From Chara braunii (lineage: Eukaryota; Streptophyta; Charophyceae; Charales; Characeae): a stretch of 51,369 nt of DNA. Below, piece after piece: positions 22,577 to 33,288 of this stretch. Made by a program: the position numbers and the translations under genes. Where the stretch lies: the NCBI GenBank assembly GCA_003427395.1, contig BFEA01000002.1:9472372-9523740 (forward strand). The letters are read 5' to 3'. Each line of letters opens with the position of its first letter. The stretch's first letter is position 1. The notes beneath the pieces are model-generated. The model did no database searches. It was given only the letters and a program-made list of their open reading frames with translations, and was not told the origin of the DNA.

Positions 22577-23380
22577 TCATGCGTCCTTCAGTGCGTGCAG
22601 TGTCCACTCAATGTGTTGCACGTGTCCCTCATAGGAAGTGGAAAACACAAGGATATCATCCATATACACAATCACACAGTAGTTGATTATGCTTTGCACC
22701 AGTCGCATTTTTCGCACAAAGTTTTGGAAGGCCATATTCATCGCGCGTTGAAACGTGGTTGGGGCATTGCAAATCCCCATCGGACATCGTACCCATTGCC
22801 AGGTTCCTTCGAAAAGAATGAACGTCGTTTTCGGGCGGTCTTCTTTTCGAACCAGGAGATGGTGGAATCCATGGCGAATATCAAATTTACTGAAGAATCG
22901 AGCACCACCGATAGCATCCAACAACTCATCAATCCGGGGAAGAGGATACACATCCTTGATCGTGATATCGTTTAATTTTCGGTAGTCGATGCATATGCGA
23001 ATTTCTCCTGTTTTTTTCGGCACAATCAATACCGGAAACGACCATGGTCCGATAGCGGGTTCGATCCAACCATTAGCTTCAAACTCCTTAATCCTCTTAA
23101 ATGAGGCCGCTCTTTGCGCCGGTGAATACCGATAAGGAGTGCGGCTAATTGGCGGATGATCCCCCGTAAGGATCACATGCTCGATTACAGCAGATAGCCC
23201 AATATCACTGTCATCCACACTCAATACCTCAGTATAGTCATGCAACACATCAACTAGGGATCCTTGGATATCTCGGGGGACATGACTGGGGATGGTGATT
23301 GCTGCATTATTCACGACGTTCAGGGGTGTTTCAATCCAATCCATCTTTCTCGATCGCCTGTCGTGCACACTGGAAAACAT
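22577..23380 (-). pseudogene. Element A: reverse transcriptase
   Basis: Ty3/gypsy RT motifs are in order: NGWIEPAIGPWSFPVLIVPK, IDYRKLNDITIKDVYPLPRI, FFSKFDIRHGFHHL (first catalytic Asp), KTTFILFEGTWQWVRCPMGI, NAPTTFQRAMN and VYMDDILVFS (YMDD at 22655-22666). All core residues are present. The frame is continuous with protease upstream (a TGA at 23393) and RNase H downstream (a TGA at 22577). Confidence 0.92.
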
Positions 23381-23392
23381 GGAACTACTGGT

Positions 23393-24460
23393 TCAGACTG
23401 AGAAGACGGTAGCAATCATTTGAGATTCAGTCGGGCTGATCATCTCGGTTTCCTTAACCTCAGCGTCGGTTTCAAAATCGATGACGTTCTTGGTTATTTC
23501 AACTCTTGTTAGTTCTGTCATTTCCTGCATGAGATCCGGAACGTCTGCTATCGGAGCCTCTGCTTCTTCCTTGATCAAAGCGATCATGGCTCCTTGCGTG
23601 AGTGGTGATCTAGGGGGAGAGACAAAGAGATCCAGGTAATGATTCATCTGCTGATACCTAGCTCGGAGTGAAAGCGTGCTCTCGTATAACGTGCGAGGGG
23701 GTTTCAAAAGGTCAGCCATATCGAAAATTTGCAAGATCGGCTCTCCCAAGAATGTCGTAGGGGGAGTTCGTCTTTCTGTAGTCAAAGAATGGTTGGGCTC
23801 GCTGTTTTTCGAGCTTAGATCGAATGTTCGAGTAGTTGCAGGGATCATCCAAAATTCTTCTTTAGTCTCGCAATCGAACATTTCGACTAATCGCTTCCAT
23901 TCTTTCTCATTGGGCATAGCGCTCAATTCTTCCTCATAGTCGCGTTCATTGAACTCGTCTTCCCACGCAGGGGGCTGTTCTTCATCAGGGTTTGGGAGAG
24001 ACTTCTCCAGGCTCTGGATCATTCCTATTCGGTCGATACTGGGATATCTTCTTGGTGATCGGGTAGAGATTCGAAGAGGAAGTGTTTGAGGTTTTCCTCC
24101 TGTATGAGTGAGAACGAGTTGTTTGGAATCAAAATGGATCCGTGCGCCCACTGCCATCACCCAGGGCAGTCCTAACAGTATCGAATAAGAATGCACGTCA
24201 ATGACTAGTGCATTAACCAGCACATGCACTCGGCCCACCTTGATCGCAACGTTCTCAATGACTCCTACGATGTTCATGGCCTCTTCATCGACCGAGACAT
24301 AGTTGTCCTTCCTTGGTAGAGGGAGGATGGAATTCAGTCGTCAAGTCTTTCGGACTGTGTTCAGGGAGATAGCTACGATTGATGATCCAGTGTCAATCAG
24401 CGCATCGAATGGTTTACCCCAGGCTTTGCAATCACATTCCACACTTTTCCATAGGACCGA
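23393..24460 (-). pseudogene. Element A: aspartic protease and acidic linker
   Basis: The catalytic motif lies in KPFDALIDTGSSIVAISL (DTGSS at 24380-24394). After a TGA near 24341 the same frame continues with HSYSILLGLPWVMAVGARI, the flap and ILG-type end of the protease. An acidic linker (PPAWEDEFNERDYEEELSAM) fills the space to RT. It would cut Gag-Pol into mature proteins. Confidence 0.85.
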
Positions 24461-25375
24461 TCAGACATGCACAAAGTGATCTCTCTCGGCGTAAGAGATG
24501 GCGGCGATTCTCCTAGTTTCTGGCGTGTTAGATTCGACCGGCGGGGGAGGACTTGCCTCGCTTTCATCTTCCTGCTTTTTCTTCAGCATGCGCTGAACGC
24601 GCTGATAGGTAAAACGCTTCTGATTCTTCTGGCATTGCTGCAGAAGCTTGTCATTTGCGACTTTGGATATGGTCAGCAAGTGTCCTACGGGGATAGGCAC
24701 TAGGATGTCCAACTGTTTGAGTGTTTGTAGGACATCGATTTCTCCTGTTTGGAACTGGGGTCCTGGTTCTGATGTGCGTTCGACCCAATCGAGTTCTTCT
24801 TTGGCGAGTCGGATTGCTCCGATCAATCCAGCCAGCTGGAGGTAATCGGTTGGATCGACGATATCTGCGGCCTCAGAAGAGGATCCTGATGTGGATGCGC
24901 CCGGATCGGTAGAGGAGGGTGGATCGGCGACGAAGGGGGAATCTTCTCTTGCGTGTTTTAATACCACAGCTACCCGTCCTTGATTTAAGGCCACGGGCGC
25001 GGCCGCTGGGGGAGGCTGATTACGTTTCGCCTAGGGGCATTCTCGTGCGAAGTGCCCCGGCTGTTTGCAGTTCTAGCATTCGATCCTCCCTGCTGGATTA
25101 GCCATATGAAGGGGAGCAGCGGGAGGGGCTGATCCTCCTGCGGGAGGGGCAGTAGTAAGCAGAGGGTAGTGAGTGGGGACGGGGCGGGATCGACTGGGAT
25201 TAGCCTTTACTAGTTTTGTCATAATCTGTTCTAGCCGATTCATCTGGGAAGTCTGCATCTGGAGCAGGTTATTCATCCACTCGGACTGTTTAGTCGTAGC
25301 GGTATGGATCATCTGGGCCAAATGCAGATTGGTGATGGGAACTGATGCGGCTTCTTGGGTCTTGACCGTGTTCAC
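24461..25375 (-). pseudogene. Element A: gag C-terminal part with CCHC zinc knuckle
   Basis: A Gln/Met-rich helix segment and a Pro/Ala-rich linker precede a zinc knuckle at 25037-25078: C-x2-C, then KQPG-H-FARE-C. A TAG replaces one residue inside the knuckle and another TAG follows it. The remainder (24994-24461) is acidic with TDYLQLAGLIGAIRLAKEEL and a basic QRVQRMLKKKQEDE stretch. This is the nucleocapsid and spacer region, same frame as the protease. Confidence 0.8.
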
Positions 25376-26099
25376 AGGTACCGCTTTAGGAGGGGAGGAG
25401 GTTTCGTGAGGGGGAGGGAGTGATATGGGGAAGGATCCGGGGGGGGGCCGTTTTGGTAGTCCTGATCAGGACGAGGGTAGAATTGCCCTACTGCTCTGAG
25501 CCAGGACCGTCTCTTGGCCGCCACGTCTTGGATCGTGTCCGAAATGTCTTCTTCTCCATGACTAATATACTTGTGCGTATCCAGCAGATCTAGCTCAAGG
25601 GCCTTGGCTATGATAACTGACAGTTGGCTTGTCTTAGGAGGGACCTTTTTTTGCAATTTCGCCTTCAACTCCCTTGGTTCCTGCGGACGGGATTGTGGAG
25701 ATGATCGATAAACAAATCCCGAGCCGCATTCTCTTCCTGTCCCGATTTGTCAAAGGCGGTCTGAAAACGATCCACGAAGTCGGGTAGCAACTCCCCTGGT
25801 TCCTGCGGACGGGTTTTCAGTACGAACCGGGCAGCATCTTCACTGACCGCGTCAAATCGCGCTAGGAACGCTCTCTTGAAAGTATCCCAGTCTACCCACC
25901 GGTGCCTTCTAAACCAATCGTGCGCGGTGTTTCGGAGTAACAGGGTGATGACGCGGGGAAGATCCTCAGCGCCATAGCCCTGCGCTTGCACGACTTCAAG
26001 CCATGCCTCTGGATGAGTATAGTTAGGATAGAAGGGAAAGGTAGCGGGGATGCTTACCATCACCCGGGGAGGCGCTCCATTAGCATCAGCCATGGGCAT
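25372..26099 (-). pseudogene. Element A: gag capsid region
   Basis: The ATG at 26099 begins MPMADANGAPPRVMVSIPAT. WLEVVQAQGYGAEDLPRVIT, AHDWFRRHRWVDWDTFKRAF and LARFDAVSEDAARFVL match the retrotransposon gag family. A frameshift near 25668 coincides with one copy of a 26-bp direct repeat (25666-25691 and 25788-25813), after which the frame continues as LQKKVPPKTSQLSVIIAKAL. The start lies only about 120 bases after the primer site. Confidence 0.85.
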
Positions 26100-26216
26100 C
26101 TCTGTTCGGGCCTCGGTAGATCTTTGCCAAGTGACGGGAGGGCTGAGGCGATTGGGTTGTTTAGCTGATCTCCCTCTCGCCAGCTCGTCTCACTAACGTC
26201 AGAACCGACACGTGTC

Positions 26217-26229
26217 GGCTCCGATACCA
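26217..26229 (-). other. Element A primer-binding site (initiator tRNA-Met type)
   Basis: The minus strand reads TGGTATCGGAGCC, one base from the common plant-type TGGTATCAGAGCC that pairs with the 3' end of initiator tRNA-Met. It follows directly on the end of the 5' LTR and precedes gag. Confidence 0.8.
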
Positions 26230-27352
26230 ACCACACGCCCTGTGCCGTCTTTCGTTCGGAGTGCTAAGGATGCAGAAAGGGGGCCCCGAAAAACAACAAG
26301 ATGGGGTGTGCCAAGGATTTTTGAAAAATTGAGTGTGGGGACACAGACGGAACTAAAATCCCTCGTACTGGTCTGATGAAGCGAGAGATCTGGCTGGTTT
26401 AGGCGCGGGCTTGGAGTAGGCGCGTGCGGGATCCAATTTAAATTCAATCGAGGAAGTACTGTCGGACTTCCCACCGTGCCACAGCTCTGCGTTTGGAGTG
26501 AAACAGAGCAGGCACGTGTTTAGTGTCCCGCTTTCGCACTAGCTCCCGACGCCGTACGCTACACTTTTTTTTTTTTTGTTTTTTTTTTTTTTAAACCCCC
26601 TCGAGTGTAAGTGCTGCTGATATGAGCAGTCACCACTAACACCTGGGGAGAGGCTCCATCTATTGGTGGGGAGCGTCACCTGCTGGAAAACGGGTCCAGC
26701 GTTCCTTGATACAATTAATAGCATGAAAAGGAAGATAGTGACTGTGGTGCCTGCCAGCATTGATTGCCCTCCACCCAGGGGATTGACTGAGCAGACCGAC
26801 TCTGTGTTCTGATTGCCTTCTAGTATCTCTTCAGTATCTCTTCACCCTCACAAGGAGGGCGCCGGATAGATCTTCAAGGACTGATATTGCTTAACACATC
26901 TGCTTCCCAATTAGTGGAGATTAGTGGAGTCCTCCCCAGGGGGCTCCAGGGAGGAGATCCATACTTTCTACAAGCTCAGACCAAAATCTCTAACAGGGAC
27001 ATAATTCTAAATCCGACGTGGACGGCCTTAATCGCGCGGCCCTTTCCTTGTGCTCATCCTCATTCCGTGTGCGGTAGTGAAACCCCTTCGATTGGTAATG
27101 ATCGAGTCGTTGGCAGTCACTGCACAAGGTGTTAGGCCAATGGGGTGCTACTGGCGACCACGGGATGACAATCAACTCGTTGAATGGTAATAGCAACGAG
27201 TATGGCGAAAAATGCGTATCGACGATGACAAACCCAGCGCCGACAAACCCAAAACACCGATTTTCGGGAGGGAAGTAGTATTGCCCACCGATCTTTGCGA
27301 CGGCTTCTCCTATGTCCCACTCATAGACTCGCGTCCTGTCCTCGTTATACGG
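26230..27352 (-). repeat. Element A 5' LTR, interrupted twice
   Basis: It aligns with 15164-15858. A LINE tail at 26565-27000 splits it, and element B starts at 27353 in the middle of it. A frame for a Trp/Tyr-rich peptide (VAKIGGQYYFPPENRC) seen at 15390-15923 is also open here from 27358 to 26990. Confidence 0.88.
26565..27000 (-). mobile_element. 5'-truncated LINE tail inserted in the element A LTR
   Basis: The insertion is absent from the other LTR. It begins on the plus strand with a T-run of about 28 bases broken by one G, which is a poly(A) tail on the minus strand. It contains the CTGCCAGCATTGA module (26751) and GGGATTGACTGAGCAG, both shared with the LINE 3' end at 7408-7460. No coding frame is present. 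A clear target duplication is not visible; ACAC/ACAT at the two edges is the best candidate. Confidence 0.75.
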
Positions 27353-27831
27353 TGTCACACTTTTTCCAATCGGGCCCCTTTGGGCGACCGGAAAGCCAAC
27401 AGGCTGTCACACAGGATTTTGGTTGCGATTGCAATAAATAAAATAAATTAAATAATGCAAATCCCTTTCTGTTGTGTGCATCCGGCTTCGAGCGAGACCC
27501 TTCAATTGCGGTCTTCGTCGGTCCCCGGTCTTAGGAATCTTTTATTTTGATTCGGAACAGCAGAGAATTATGCAAATAATAATCATAAAATTATGGGGTG
27601 TTGTGCATGCATCAATTATGTCAATCTGATTTTGAGAACTGTGACAAAACATCCACGAATGCAATCTTCAAACAAGAATAATACAGAAAATAAGATTGAC
27701 TGACTCGAGCAAAAACAGGGGCAATTGAGTGAGGGAAGAATGAGAACTCATAATAATCTTAGAAAGTACATGTAAACGGGCATGGTCAGCACCTCTCAAG
27801 AGTCCTCACTTGTCCCTCAAGTCAGTCTCTC

Positions 27832-28334
27832 TCAATCTCTTTTCACTGATCTTCTCTGGTGTCGAAACCCACGCCCACGTACAATCTGAGACTGAGGCTT
27901 CGTGACAAAATGCCACATGTAGCCAGCAAGCTCTGAACACGACCATCCGAGGCACATAACACGGTAGTTAACCATGGAGCAAAACTCCTCCCACAATGTA
28001 GGCAGCCCGTCCACTGAAAAGACCCCTCGTCTGAGGTAGGGGTACTCGGTGGGCTCAGTCAGCGCCTCAATGTCGATCACCGCCGAAGAGATGTACCTCT
28101 TTGCCAAACCGATCACGTCCAGCCAACTCGTGCCATCAATGAGAGGAGAAGGGACTGGAGGCCTAGGATAGTCAGTATAAAGCATCGGCCTGAAGCCGCG
28201 AATCAACGTAGTACCACTCTCATCGAGCTCCCTCTCTCTCTACTCAAGGTATTCGGTGGCTGAGATCCAGACTGGATCGAAAAGTTCATGAGTTTCCCTG
28301 CCCTTCTTCAGATAAGGCCTCAGATCATGAATTT
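27832..28334 (-). pseudogene. alpha1 accessory frame, left LTR: C-terminal part
   Basis: This corresponds to the last two thirds of the frame at 47491-48151. Here the 2-nt deletion of the right copy is absent, but a TAG lies near 28240 (after EYLE). The C-terminus is open through the Trp codon that is TGA in the right copy, ending VRGRGFRHQRRSVKRD at 27832. The N-terminal part was carried away by the inversion and lies at 30763-30942 on the plus strand. Confidence 0.65.
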
Positions 28335-29035
28335 AGTCTTGTGTTGTAAATCTGCTGGGTGACCAGCAACGGTCGAGTTGAGAAGTCGTGCATCTTGCAG
28401 CTATGACTTGATATGGTCCGCCTTGTATGATCTCTCAGCATAACATACGTTCCGAAGCTACTCCAGTATTTAGAACCGAAGATTGAACAAAGTCTGGTCA
28501 TGACTGAAGTCCCGCGAGGTCATAACGTTGGGAGAGTACACTGCGTCCCTTCTGGCTCGCCCTTACCTGACTCGCCGAATAAGCTTTGAGGTGCTATCTT
28601 ATATTTCAAAAATTGAATGAAGTCAACCAACGTGTAGATATCAGACGAAGTCGATGCTAATTGTGCTCCGACTGTATGGCAGACCAGACTCGGTTAACTA
28701 ATCTCAAATAATCACGACTCTGCTTCAGACGATCAGAAAACTCAGGCTGAACTTAAACGGCTCTCTCGTGGACTCAAACGAAAGTCTGAGGGCCTGGCCC
28801 AGAATCCGGTGACATTGGGTAGGATCCGTTACGTTCCATCCGCTAGTTTGGCATATTCGGGTTCAGACGCGTAGAGGGGTCAGTTCGACTCCGTTTTACC
28901 AGCACTACACATTCACGTATGGACCATTGGGGAACCTTCTAAACTCGTGGTGATAGTCTACTATGTGCACTTGACCTCACCATAACGAAGCGCAGTCAGT
29001 CCACTCATGATTGAGGTTGGAAGTGTGAGAAAGTC

Positions 29036-29290
29036 ATGGCGAGTGATGAAGTTCTGGTGATAAAGTGCCGAGTGAACAGAGACAAAGGGGAAGAATGGGA
29101 AAGTGATGTGTGCCATGATGGGATCTCTAGTAAGCAACTTCAAATGGAACATGCAGTCAGAATAGCAGGGGAGAAAAGATTTATTGAGTATGTCACCTAT
29201 TTCTATGGGAATGATGGGAAGGCACACAACACTTATTCCACTACTGAGACAATCGAGCGAGCCCGGGAGATCGTTAATGCTAACTAGCAA
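29036..29290 (+). CDS. beta1 accessory frame, left LTR (inverted)
   Basis: A complete frame from ATG to stop, 83 residues and a stop codon, beginning MASDEVLVIKCRVNRDKGEE and ending STTETIERAREIVNAN. Eight residues differ from the right copy (49628-49879). By eye 11 of 252 bases differ and nearly all changes alter the protein, so it has drifted neutrally since insertion. No known family is recognised. The frame is on the opposite strand to gag-pol only because of the inversion. Confidence 0.55.
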
Positions 29291-30315
29291 AGGTTAAGAA
29301 GAGTGAAAAGCGCTCGTTGTGTGCTGACGTTAGACAGCGGTCTGCAATGAAAGGAGAAATTCCTAATCCGCGGTCAGATGCCAGATTGACCAGTAATTAG
29401 CCACTGTTCAAACTTGCACATGAACGAATGAAAACTAATCCAAACAAACATTGACCAGTCAGCGTACAATTGGGTGTCAATTAGCAATTGATTGGTGAGC
29501 TTCTAATACACATATTTGTGTAGTATTTAGTGCTACTGGCAGTGACCAGTACTCGGCGTTGTTGGTCGACACCAGGCAGCACACCGTCAATTCTCAAAAC
29601 AGTGATTATTCATTTAACGAACTGCATATCACGTTGTTGACTAGTAACCAAAGATTGTTCAAGTGTGTAATCTAAATTTTATCAGCACTTAACCAGGGTC
29701 TTGGGTGCCAGAAGATTAATCAGTGATGCTCAGCTCCCCCAGGTCAGCATTTATTCAGTTGTATTCCCGTTTTCTTGGTCAGGGGTTGATTGACTTCAGA
29801 ACTGTACTTCAGAAGGGTACTTCCGAATAGTGTTTCTGAACAACTTTTCATGAGAGTTTTTCGAAGTAGTTTTCAGAGCAATTTTTTTTTCCTTTTCGGA
29901 ACGGTTTTTTCAGAACTGTATTTCAGAACAGTGCTTCAAGGCGACACTCAAAATAGGCAATCAAACGACAACCTTCCTACTTTTTATCAGCATTTTAACC
30001 AGCATTTAGAGGAGGTGTTCAACTCAGTAATCAGACCAGCAAGTAATCGAAAGGGCAGTCAGAAACAGCAGCAAAGAAGCTTTCATAACTGCATCTAGAC
30101 CCAACATTTCAAAGAAAAGTATTTTGGAATTCAATACCCTAGACTGTACTCAGATCAGTACTCAGACTCAACACTCAGAAACTGCAGTTGGTAACAGTAA
30201 TCTGAAACGACTATTCAAAACAACAATCTACCCAATAGCATTTTCTTACCCGGATCATCCAAGAGTCACTCGCCTTAAGTTGGGTGAGATGACGTAGGGA
30301 GAGACTAGTGAGAAT

Positions 30316-30570
30316 ATGGACCACAGCAACACAATTAAAGTCTCCTGCTCGCTGTATCAGAGCACTGCGGAGACCTGGAGGGAGAGTGCAGTGGAGGAAT
30401 ACAATCTACAGACTACTGTGATGATGGAACACGCACTGTCCCTTGTGAGAAGTCATACAAGAATCGAGTAAACATACTTTCTGCACAACAGGATAGGAAA
30501 ATTATGTGTCATCATGACTTCTGATGGTACTGTTGAGGAGGCAAGGAGGATCGTTGGCAACCATCCATGA
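30316..30570 (+). pseudogene. beta2 accessory frame, left LTR (inverted, broken)
   Basis: It starts MDHSNTIKVSCSLY like the right copy at 48598-48344, but one T is missing within the next codons and the frame shifts. The end GTVEEARRIVGNHP is still readable in the original frame. Confidence 0.6.
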
Positions 30571-30762
30571 GAGTTTTGTTTCTGTGCAAGGACAGTTCAC
30601 ATACTTGGACATTTAGCAATCACTTAATCAGCATTCAATCATCAGCAGTCAGTTACTATTGATCAGTTTCTAGCAATCAGTTCCAGCAATCAGCTTCCTG
30701 CAGTCAGTTGGGTAGCCAGTTCTCTAGGATCATCTGGTCAACTTGTACTGGCAAGATTACTC

Positions 30763-30942
30763 ATGAGCACAGTTCAGTCTACACCGGTGAGTGAGTCAGT
30801 GCTGGCCAACCTCAATCGGATTTCATGCAAAGAGGCATTTCCTTATCAGTATGTTTGTGCCGTTGGTTTCAGAGAGGGAGATCTGTCAATCTTCGTTGTC
30901 CAGACCAGTTTTTATGATGCATCAGCTACTCACCATCCATAA
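30763..30942 (+). pseudogene. alpha1 accessory frame, left LTR: N-terminal part (inverted)
   Basis: From the ATG at 30763 it reads MSTVQSTPVSESVLANLNRI and then EAFPYQYVCAVGFREGDL. After FVVQTSF it leaves the alpha sequence at the inversion edge and stops by chance 9 codons later. Its continuation is at 28334-27832 on the minus strand. Confidence 0.65.
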
Positions 30943-31439
30943 GTAACTTGGCCAATAGACAGACGACTTCCCTTAGGATGCATTGCTTTTTGCCCATCCG
31001 AAAACTTACTCTACTCACGAACTCTATTACTCACTAAAAGCTCGCCAAAAGCGTAACAGACCACTGCAAACAGACAAGTCCCTCCCCCTTTGAGCCTGCC
31101 CACTCAGTCCACATTTTTGATCCCCTGAGAGATCAAACTCATGGTTGAGGTTCCCGTCTGAGCAGTGATAGAAACCCCGTGACGACAAAGAATTAAGTAA
31201 ATAAACAAGAAAAAAAAAGGTTTTCCCTCTCGAATCACTGCCAGCAACTGCTTCATTCACCAGGGGGCTTTTAGTACGTCTGCTCAAGCATTCCTGGTAA
31301 CCACAATTCGAGTATCTTCAACTTTATTTCGCAGTAGTTATCATTTGACCACTGAAATGACCTAGGGAAACATACACATGTCCAGTCATTTTCTGATCAC
31401 GAGTGAACTTGCACAGCCACAAATAGGTATACGATTAGA

Positions 31440-31697
31440 CACACACGTCTCAACACTGACGGCCATACACACATGTAGTCGCGTAGTATAGCCTTGCAGT
31501 GTAGCCACACTACGCGATCACACGGTCTAGTCACGCCGTGTAATCACGCAACAATGTAGTTACTGAATATAGTCACTCAATGCAATCACACTATGTGATC
31601 GCATAGCAACAGTCACACAGTGTAATTGCGCAGCCACGCGATTACACTGTATAGCCAAGTCGTGCAATCACATTGTGTAATCGCATGATAATAGTCG
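31440..31697. repeat. Hairpin-rich degenerate short repeat, left LTR
   Basis: Units of about 26 bases combine GTGTAATC-C and AGTCAC-C phrases in both orientations. A clear hairpin is TGTAATTGCG near 31620 facing CGCGATTACA near 31638. The array stops exactly at the N gap. Confidence 0.8.
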
Positions 31698-32357
31698 NNN
31701 NNNNNNNNNNNNNNNNNNNNNNNNNNNNNNNNNNNNNNNNNNNNNNNNNNNNNNNNNNNNNNNNNNNNNNNNNNNNNNNNNNNNNNNNNNNNNNNNNNNN
31801 NNNNNNNNNNNNNNNNNNNNNNNNNNNNNNNNNNNNNNNNNNNNNNNNNNNNNNNNNNNNNNNNNNNNNNNNNNNNNNNNNNNNNNNNNNNNNNNNNNNN
31901 NNNNNNNNNNNNNNNNNNNNNNNNNNNNNNNNNNNNNNNNNNNNNNNNNNNNNNNNNNNNNNNNNNNNNNNNNNNNNNNNNNNNNNNNNNNNNNNNNNNN
32001 NNNNNNNNNNNNNNNNNNNNNNNNNNNNNNNNNNNNNNNNNNNNNNNNNNNNNNNNNNNNNNNNNNNNNNNNNNNNNNNNNNNNNNNNNNNNNNNNNNNN
32101 NNNNNNNNNNNNNNNNNNNNNNNNNNNNNNNNNNNNNNNNNNNNNNNNNNNNNNNNNNNNNNNNNNNNNNNNNNNNNNNNNNNNNNNNNNNNNNNNNNNN
32201 NNNNNNNNNNNNNNNNNNNNNNNNNNNNNNNNNNNNNNNNNNNNNNNNNNNNNNNNNNNNNNNNNNNNNNNNNNNNNNNNNNNNNNNNNNNNNNNNNNNN
32301 NNNNNNNNNNNNNNNNNNNNNNNNNNNNNNNNNNNNNNNNNNNNNNNNNNNNNNNNN
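31698..32357. other. Assembly gap (660 N)
   Basis: Unknown sequence. It follows the last base shared with the end of the window (…TGATAATAGTCG), so the true content is probably the rest of the LTR short-repeat array. The length may be nominal. Confidence 0.95.
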
Positions 32358-33288
32358 GCTGGGACAACTACACAGGAAACGCACGGGTGAACCTTGATTG
32401 CCATCCCCTTATCAGGCTGAAAGTCACGTGAGGGTGACAGGGTGGCAATCGCAAGCGTTTGCCAATGTGTGAGTGAAGCCCTCTTCCTTGCTGATTTTGC
32501 TCATCTCAAAACCTCCTCCCGCACGTAGACCGCCAACCTCCTCTCTCATACTAATCCTACATTCGCCACATGGAACGCGCACGCCGGATTCTCTAACGAT
32601 TTACCCATCAGAAAAGTAGTAACGTGACAGGCCAGAGCACGCATGCAAACTCTCCCCCACTTCTTCTCTCCACACGGCAGCATGAATAAAGCTCTCGCTG
32701 ATGGTCGAGCGTATTACCACATTAACCAAATTCCTGAGAAGAAACAGGAGACCATTCTCACTTGACGGCCCACTAGCCTTTTCGTCACGGAATGAAGACT
32801 CGTGGCTTGCCCGCCAGTCATGTCTTTCAAGAGCGCTTTCCCTTCTCCCACTGCCTAATCACTCGTGCGTCTCGGCCAATACTCCTTTCCTCCCACACAA
32901 ACGTGTTACGCATGGGCTGAGTACTCGAACCACAGCACCATACCCTGTTAGCTCCCAGGCTACCTCCCTGACAGAAGCGTAACAAGCTCGCAACCCGATC
33001 TCGTGCATAGCCCGCTGTGTTGACATCAACTTTCTTCACACACATTGACCCCTCGATCGCCTCTGTCTGTCTCAGCTCCTCTCGCTAACTTCATTCACCT
33101 TCGGCTGTGCCACGCGTACGTTTGTAACAACTTCGTAGCTCGCACCCCGTTTTCCAGAATGACCACCCTTCGGCCTCTCTCGCTCTCCCCGTCACGCCAC
33201 CTGTCGCGCCTGAGCTTATTCCACTCTCCTTACATGTCTCTCAGAACTGCTTGTGTTGACTCTCTCTCTCTCTCTCTGGGACCCAGCC
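32358..33288. other. Element B 3' region or LTR inner part, no gene recognised
   Basis: This stretch is richer in C and G than the LTR before the gap. A (CT)n run lies at 33260-33278. A pyrimidine tract at 33300-33328 preceded by CACACA could be a polypurine tract/LTR edge on the minus strand, but this is weak and lies inside an open frame. Confidence 0.35.

Larger units (their letters stand above)
15164..27352 (-). mobile_element. Element A: Ty3/gypsy LTR retrotransposon, dead, interrupted
   Basis: Homologous LTR sequence lies at 15164-15858 and, interrupted, at 26230-27352. On the minus strand the order is 5' LTR, primer site, gag, protease, RT, RNase H, PHD finger, integrase, an extra downstream frame and the 3' LTR. 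That is the Ty3/gypsy order with two additions. From 25375 to 21248 everything lies in one reading frame broken only by stop codons. By eye the LTRs differ at about 15 of 350 compared positions. The 5' LTR is cut at 27352 by element B, so the far end of element A should resume beyond the window. Confidence 0.85.
28333..30912. other. 2.6-kb inversion within the left LTR of element B
   Basis: The sequence TTAGTCTTGTG-TGTAAATC at the left edge is the reverse complement of the right LTR near 50555-50585. The right edge (GTCCAGACCAGTTTT at about 30897) is the reverse complement of the right LTR near 48000-48015. The segment carries beta1 and beta2 on the plus strand. Because alpha1 is continuous across the edge in the right LTR and split here, this copy is the derived one. 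Confidence 0.85.
27353..31697 (-). repeat. Element B 3' LTR (left copy), with internal inversion
   Basis: It starts TGTCAC (plus strand) and matches the right copy from 47012 in direct orientation at 27353-28332 and about 30925-31697. The part between, about 28333-30912, is inverted relative to the right copy. The copy runs into an N gap at 31698, so its inner end and the polypurine tract are not visible. Confidence 0.88.

Noticed and set aside
22433-22975. 180-codon plus-strand frame
   Set aside because: Antisense of the clearly recognisable RT of element A.
27353-27360. TGTCACAC as the terminal of the element A LTR
   Set aside because: The same sequence begins the other LTR of element B at 47012, so it is the edge of element B.
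31027-31287. 86-codon minus-strand frame also open at 50698-50958
   Set aside because: Neither copy has an ATG and there is no resemblance to alpha or beta; it may be leader sequence only.
31613-32431. Long open frames on both strands across the N run
   Set aside because: They are open only because unknown bases give no stop codons.
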